Assembly: GCA_900555735.1 (NCBI GenBank)
Contig: USMI01000062.1
Span: 1 to 9,729, forward strand
Source: an uncultured Eubacteriales bacterium
Lineage (GTDB): Bacteria; Bacillota; Clostridia; Oscillospirales; Oscillospiraceae
Direction of reading: 5' to 3'
Length of the DNA stretch: 9,729 bases
Below, piece after piece: positions 6,075 to 9,729 of the stretch (the first letter of the stretch is position 1; each line of letters begins with the position of its first letter). Both the position numbers and the translations under genes were made by a program. The notes beneath the pieces are model-generated. The model worked only from the letters and a program-made list of their open reading frames with translations. It was not told the DNA's origin and did not search any database.

Positions 6075-7016
6075 TCAGCATAAACCACGGCTGTGGAGAT
6101 ATTCTGTCGCTTTTTGCAGACCCGCAGGGAAATTTGGGCTGCGCTGCCAGCGCACCCAGAAAATGTCGGGGTTCCGCCGCAGCCACGTCAGCTGCCGCTT
6201 GGCGTACTGGCGGGAGCGGAGCTTCACCTCGGCGATGGCCTCCTCCGTGGTGGCTGTGCCCTCGGTCACCGCAAGGAACTGCTTGTAGCCGATGGCCTGT
6301 AAGGCCGTGGCGTCACGGGGCAGGCCGCCGGACAGCAGCGCCTCCACCTCCGCCAGCAGGCCCTGCTCCACCATGATATCCACACGGCGGTCGATACGGT
6401 CGCGGAGGTCCTGCCGGTCCTCAAAATCCAGACCGATATAGAGGGCTTCGTATTTTGGAGGACGCTGCCGTTCCAACCGGTCGTGCTCGGTGATGGTCTG
6501 GCCGGTCTCCTGCCATACCTCCAGCGCACGGATAATGCGCTTTTCATCCCGCAGGTGCAGCTTTTCCGCCGCGATGGGGTCGATTTTCCGCAGCTCCTCC
6601 AGCAGCACTTCAATGCCTTCCGTCCGGGCCCGCTGCTGCAAGGCCTGACGGATGCCGGTGCCCTGCGATCCGGCGGCGAAATCCGTGCCCCGGATCAAGG
6701 CGTCCAGATAGAGGCCTGTGCCGCCCACCAGCACCGGCAGCTTGCCGCGGTTCAGGATATCCTGCACGCATGCGTCAGCCGCCTGCACATACCGGGCCAC
6801 CGACCAGCTCTCCGCCGGATCGGCCACGGCCACCATGTGGTGGGGGACACCCTCCATCTCCTCGGCTGTCGGCGCGGCGGTACCCACAGCCATGCCGCGG
6901 TAGATCTGCATGGAGTCCACGCTGACCACCTCGCCGTTAAAGCGCCTGGCCAGCGCCACGCCCATTTTCGTTTTTCCGGTGGCGGTGGGACCCACCACAC
7001 AAAGCACTGTGGCCAT
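6075..7016 (-). CDS. miaA: tRNA dimethylallyltransferase (tRNA A37 isopentenyltransferase)
   Basis: A 313-residue MiaA, which transfers the dimethylallyl group from DMAPP to N6 of A37 in tRNAs reading UNN codons, the first step towards ms2i6A. Seen in order: the P-loop GPTATGKT at 9-16, DSMQIYR at 34-40, GVPHHM at 56-61, GGTGLY at 98-103, EKRIIRALEV at 158-167, QAIGYKQF at 240-247, and the tRNA-binding RQYAKRQLTWLRR at 269-281. All key residues of the family are present and the length is normal. The start has AAGGAG about 9 bases upstream. It follows mutL by 27 bases and precedes hfq, as in Bacillus and Escherichia. No internal defect was seen. Confidence 0.97.
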   Translation of the reverse strand: MATVLCVVGPTATGKTKMGVALARRFNGEVVSVDSMQIYRGMAVGTAAPTAEEMEGVPHHMVAVADPAESWSVARYVQAADACVQDILNRGKLPVLVGGTGLYLDALIRGTDFAAGSQGTGIRQALQQRARTEGIEVLLEELRKIDPIAAEKLHLRDEKRIIRALEVWQETGQTITEHDRLERQRPPKYEALYIGLDFEDRQDLRDRIDRRVDIMVEQGLLAEVEALLSGGLPRDATALQAIGYKQFLAVTEGTATTEEAIAEVKLRSRQYAKRQLTWLRRNPDIFWVRWQRSPNFPAGLQKATEYLHSRGLC

Positions 7017-7043
7017 TGCAGCTACTCCTTGGTACTATGGGTA

Positions 7044-9026
7044 TTACGCGCGTTTGAACATCTTCTCGATGTCGTATTTGCTCAGCTTATACTTCACCGG
7101 ACGGCCATGGGGGCAGTAGAGAATTTCACCCGACTGCACCTTTTCCACCAGCGCCGCCAGCTCGGTGGCGTCGGTGGTCATGCCGGCCTTGATGGCGCTT
7201 TTGCAGGCCATGGTGTGCAGCAGCTCGTCCCGCGCGCCCTCCGGGTCGGCCCGGCCCAAGGCCAGCTTCTGGGCCAGCTCCTCCAGCGTGGCGGCGGCGT
7301 CCGCCGCCAGAATGTCTGCCGGGACCTCACGGATCAGCACCGTACCGCCGCCGAAATCCTCGCACACAAAGCCGAATTTCTGCAAGAGCGACAGATCGTC
7401 CAGCACGGCGGCGTAGGCCTCCGGCTCCAGCTCCACGGTGACAGGCGTCAGCAGCGGCTGAGCCATCAGGGGCTGGCGATTGGCTTTCAAGGCGTCGAAG
7501 CGCAACCGCTCGTGGGCGGCGTGCTTGTCGATGAGCCACACGGTGTCGTGCTCGTCCTCGCAGATGATGTAGGTTTTCAGCACCTCGCCCACCATGCGCC
7601 ATGGGGCTTCCTTTACCGGCTCCATGGTCTGCTGCTCCGGCTCCTGCGGCAGGGGAATGGCCTCCTGCGCGGGAGCGGGCGGTTCCTCGGCCGTCGGTTC
7701 CGGGATGGCTTCCACCGGGGTCTCCGGCTTTTTGGGCGGGGTAATCTCGTAGGTGCGGCCCGTCAGGGGCGAGGCCGCGATGGCAGGCTTTTCCTGCTGT
7801 ACAACGTCACGGACATAGATAGTCCCGGCGCTGTGGGGCCGCGCGGCCATGGCGGGTACGCTGTCCGTTGTTTCGGAGGGCCCACTGTCCCGGATGACGT
7901 TTTTTGTGGCCGGGGCGGCGGGCCGGGCGGCAAAGCTGCCCAGCGGCTTTTTCTCCTCCACGGGAGCGGCGGCCCTGAACTCCTGCGCCGTCATCTTCCG
8001 GAAGAAGGGCGGCTCCTTTTCCGCCCGCTGCGGGGCTTTTTCGGCGTTGAGGGCATCCAGAATGGTGTAATACACCGCGTCGAACACGGCCTTGTCGGAT
8101 ACGAACTTCACCACCGTCTTGGCGGGGTGGACGTTCACGTCCACCATGTCCTTGGGCAGCGTTACATGCAGCACGCAGCCGGGGAACCGGCCCTTCAGCA
8201 GCTGGTTCTTATAGGCTTCCTCCAGCGCCGCCGTCAGCAGCTGGGACTTGACGAAGCGGCCGTTGACGAACAGCACCTGCTTGCCGCGGCTGCCGTGGCC
8301 ATTGAGAGGCTTGGTAACGAAGCCCTCCACCTTCACGTCGTCGCCGCTGCCGGAGATGGGCAGCAGACCAAGGGCGAAATCGCGGCCCATGGCGGCGTAG
8401 ACGGCGGACAGCAGCTGCCCGTCGCCGGGGGTATGGAGGACCTCCTGCCCATCACGGATCAGCTTGAAGGACACGTCGGGGTGGCTCAGAGCCAGATGCT
8501 GCACCACGCCGGACACGGCGGTGCCCTCGGCGCTGTCCTTCTTCATGAACTTCATGCGGGCGGGGGTGTTGTAAAAGAGGTCGCGAACGCAGATGGTAGT
8601 GCCCTCCGGGCAGCCGGTAGGCTCCGTCTGACCGGGCACGCCGCCCTCCAGATGGAGGGACGCGCCCATGTCCTCGCCTGCGGCACGGGAGAAGATATCC
8701 ACCCGCGATACGGCGGCGATGGCGGCCAGTGCCTCGCCCCGGAAGCCCAGCGTGCCGATGGCGGCCAAATCCTCCGCCGTGCGCAGCTTGCTCGTCGCGT
8801 GGCGCAGAAAAGCGAGCGGCACCTGTTCGGCCGGAATGCCGCTTCCATTGTCCGTGATCCGCACCAGCGAGATACCGCCGTCGCGGATTTCCACGGTGAT
8901 CGCCGTCGCACCGGCGTCCATTGCATTTTCCACCAGCTCCTTTACCACGGAAGCCGGCCGTTCCACGACCTCACCGGCCGCAATTTTATCGATCGTATTC
9001 TGATCCAGTACTGCTATGGTAGCCAT
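7044..9026 (-). CDS. mutL: DNA mismatch repair protein MutL (endonuclease type)
   Basis: A 660-residue MutL that couples mismatch recognition by MutS to strand nicking. The N-terminal GHKL ATPase shows ENAMDAG (33-39), DNGSGI (59-64), HATSKL (76-81) and GFRGEAL (94-100), followed by FYNTPARMKF (151-160). A Pro/Glu-rich disordered linker runs from about 427 to 475. The C-terminal domain has the endonuclease motif DKHAAHE at 500-506 (family form DQHA(X)2E(X)4E), ACKSAIKAG near 607, and the zinc-site motif CPHGRPV at 638-644, so the nuclease appears intact. QPLLTP at 523-528 fits the known MutL beta-clamp-binding motif. GAAAGGA precedes the ATG. The gene lies 55 bases after mutS. Codon choice in about the first 75-90 codons differs from the rest: CCG rather than CCC for proline, and more GGT, GTA, GAA and ACG. 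Confidence 0.97.
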   Translation of the reverse strand: MATIAVLDQNTIDKIAAGEVVERPASVVKELVENAMDAGATAITVEIRDGGISLVRITDNGSGIPAEQVPLAFLRHATSKLRTAEDLAAIGTLGFRGEALAAIAAVSRVDIFSRAAGEDMGASLHLEGGVPGQTEPTGCPEGTTICVRDLFYNTPARMKFMKKDSAEGTAVSGVVQHLALSHPDVSFKLIRDGQEVLHTPGDGQLLSAVYAAMGRDFALGLLPISGSGDDVKVEGFVTKPLNGHGSRGKQVLFVNGRFVKSQLLTAALEEAYKNQLLKGRFPGCVLHVTLPKDMVDVNVHPAKTVVKFVSDKAVFDAVYYTILDALNAEKAPQRAEKEPPFFRKMTAQEFRAAAPVEEKKPLGSFAARPAAPATKNVIRDSGPSETTDSVPAMAARPHSAGTIYVRDVVQQEKPAIAASPLTGRTYEITPPKKPETPVEAIPEPTAEEPPAPAQEAIPLPQEPEQQTMEPVKEAPWRMVGEVLKTYIICEDEHDTVWLIDKHAAHERLRFDALKANRQPLMAQPLLTPVTVELEPEAYAAVLDDLSLLQKFGFVCEDFGGGTVLIREVPADILAADAAATLEELAQKLALGRADPEGARDELLHTMACKSAIKAGMTTDATELAALVEKVQSGEILYCPHGRPVKYKLSKYDIEKMFKRA

Positions 9027-9076
9027 GTTGTTCCTTTCTGTTTCGGATTGATTCTAACTTATGTTCTGATCCAGTA
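8998..9076. repeat. 13-bp direct repeat flanking the mutL start
   Basis: TTCTGATCCAGTA occurs at 8998-9010, inside mutL codons for LDQN, and again at 9064-9076 in the mutS-mutL gap, 66 bases apart and in the same orientation. No function is known. It may be a small duplication or coincidence. Confidence 0.4.
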
Positions 9077-9081
9077 TTCCC

Positions 9082-9729
9082 CTATTTCCAGCGGTTTTTC
9101 ACCTTTCCCTGGAAACGGTACAGGGTATTTAAAGCATCCATCGGTGTCATATTCGAGATATCAAGCTCCGAGAGCTCTTTGATGATATCATCGTCCTGCA
9201 CCGTATCGAACAGCGACATCTGTGCCATATCGACCTCGTCGTAGTGAACCGGCTTTGCCTTCGGTTTTTTCTGCATGGTCAGATCCTTGACCGCAGCAGT
9301 GATATCGGCATCGCTCAGCTGCTCCACCAGCTCCTGCGCCCGGGAGAGCACTGACTCCGGCACTCCCGCAAGACGCGCTACCTGGATACCGTAGCTCTTA
9401 TCTGCGCCGCCCTGTACAATTTTACGCAGGAATACGATATCGTCGCCCTTTTCCTTAACGGCAATACAGTAGTTGTGCACGCCCGGAAGCTTTCCTTCAA
9501 GCTCAGTCAGCTCATGGTAATGCGTAGCGAACAGTGTCTTTGCGCCGAGCAGCTTCGGATTCGCCACATGCTCAATCACCGCCCAGGCAATGCTGAGTCC
9601 GTCAAAGGTACTTGTTCCCCGTCCGATCTCATCCAAGATCAAAAGGGAGTCCTTGGTAGCGTTGCGCAAAATGTTTGCTACCTCATTCATCTCTACCATA
9701 AAGGTGGACTGTCCGCTCGCCAGATCGTC
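9082..9729 (-). CDS. mutS: DNA mismatch repair protein MutS, C-terminal part (cut by the window edge)
   Basis: The last 215 codons of MutS; the gene continues beyond the right edge. It opens with DDLASGQSTF, followed by MVEMNEVANIL, the conserved ATPase-core region. Next come the Walker B LLILDEIGRGTST, the TLFATHYHEL segment, and GIQVARLAGVP of the helix-turn-helix dimer interface. Near the C-terminus QMSLF (within AQMSLFD) matches the beta-clamp-binding pentapeptide consensus QxSLF. The final segment around TPMDALNTLYRFQGKVK resembles the MutS tetramerisation tail. Mismatch binding (domain I), the connector and the P-loop lie outside the window. Codon choice is more even and less GC-rich (two 60-base lines counted by hand each give 52%) than in most of mutL (60% and 70% in two lines). 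The first Met in the window is internal, not a start. Confidence 0.97.
   Translation of the reverse strand, partial: DDLASGQSTFMVEMNEVANILRNATKDSLLILDEIGRGTSTFDGLSIAWAVIEHVANPKLLGAKTLFATHYHELTELEGKLPGVHNYCIAVKEKGDDIVFLRKIVQGGADKSYGIQVARLAGVPESVLSRAQELVEQLSDADITAAVKDLTMQKKPKAKPVHYDEVDMAQMSLFDTVQDDDIIKELSELDISNMTPMDALNTLYRFQGKVKNRWK

Noticed and set aside
6483..9182. An 899-codon open frame on the plus strand antisense to miaA and mutL
   Set aside because: It lies wholly opposite two well-supported genes. The translation is low-complexity and rich in His, Gly, Arg and Leu, as expected from the complement of GC-rich codons, and has no recognisable domain.

Overview
The window looks like a chromosomal segment of a moderately GC-rich Gram-positive anaerobe of the class Clostridia, probably an Oscillospiraceae-type gut bacterium. 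That placement is an inference. It rests on the gene order mutS-mutL-miaA-hfq running into yggS-sepF-divIVA, on strong AGGAGG-like ribosome binding sites, on an endonuclease-type MutL, and on Firmicute-style division genes. No RNA gene, CRISPR array, insertion sequence or phage gene was recognised.

Most of the window (about 1629 to 9729) is one minus-strand series. Read in the direction of transcription it is: mutS (3' part only), mutL, miaA, hfq, a single-pass membrane HlyD-like protein, yggS, sepF, divIVA, a hairpin terminator, and a HAD-superfamily hydrolase. Gaps between genes are 24 to 65 bases, and each start I could check has its own ribosome binding site. The series joins DNA mismatch repair, tRNA modification, RNA chaperoning and the SepF/DivIVA septum apparatus in one co-directional superoperon. 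A candidate internal promoter and a palindromic leader just before yggS may let the division half be expressed separately.

The left end differs. A HpcH/HpaI-type class II aldolase (minus strand) and an AT-richer GNAT acetyltransferase (plus strand) diverge from a 185-base region. This region carries a perfect consensus sigma-A promoter for the acetyltransferase and a weaker promoter for the aldolase. The acetyltransferase and the HAD hydrolase converge on a 15-bp perfect hairpin that can terminate transcription from both sides. The first 141 bases hold no gene I can identify.

The content is mainly conserved housekeeping genes, and I do not see a convincing new defence or mobile system. The points most worth a second look are: a change of codon usage inside the 5' part of mutL that continues through mutS; the HlyD-like membrane protein placed between hfq and the division genes with no efflux partner; the inverted repeat that presents the yggS Shine-Dalgarno in its loop; and the terminator placed directly before the HAD gene.
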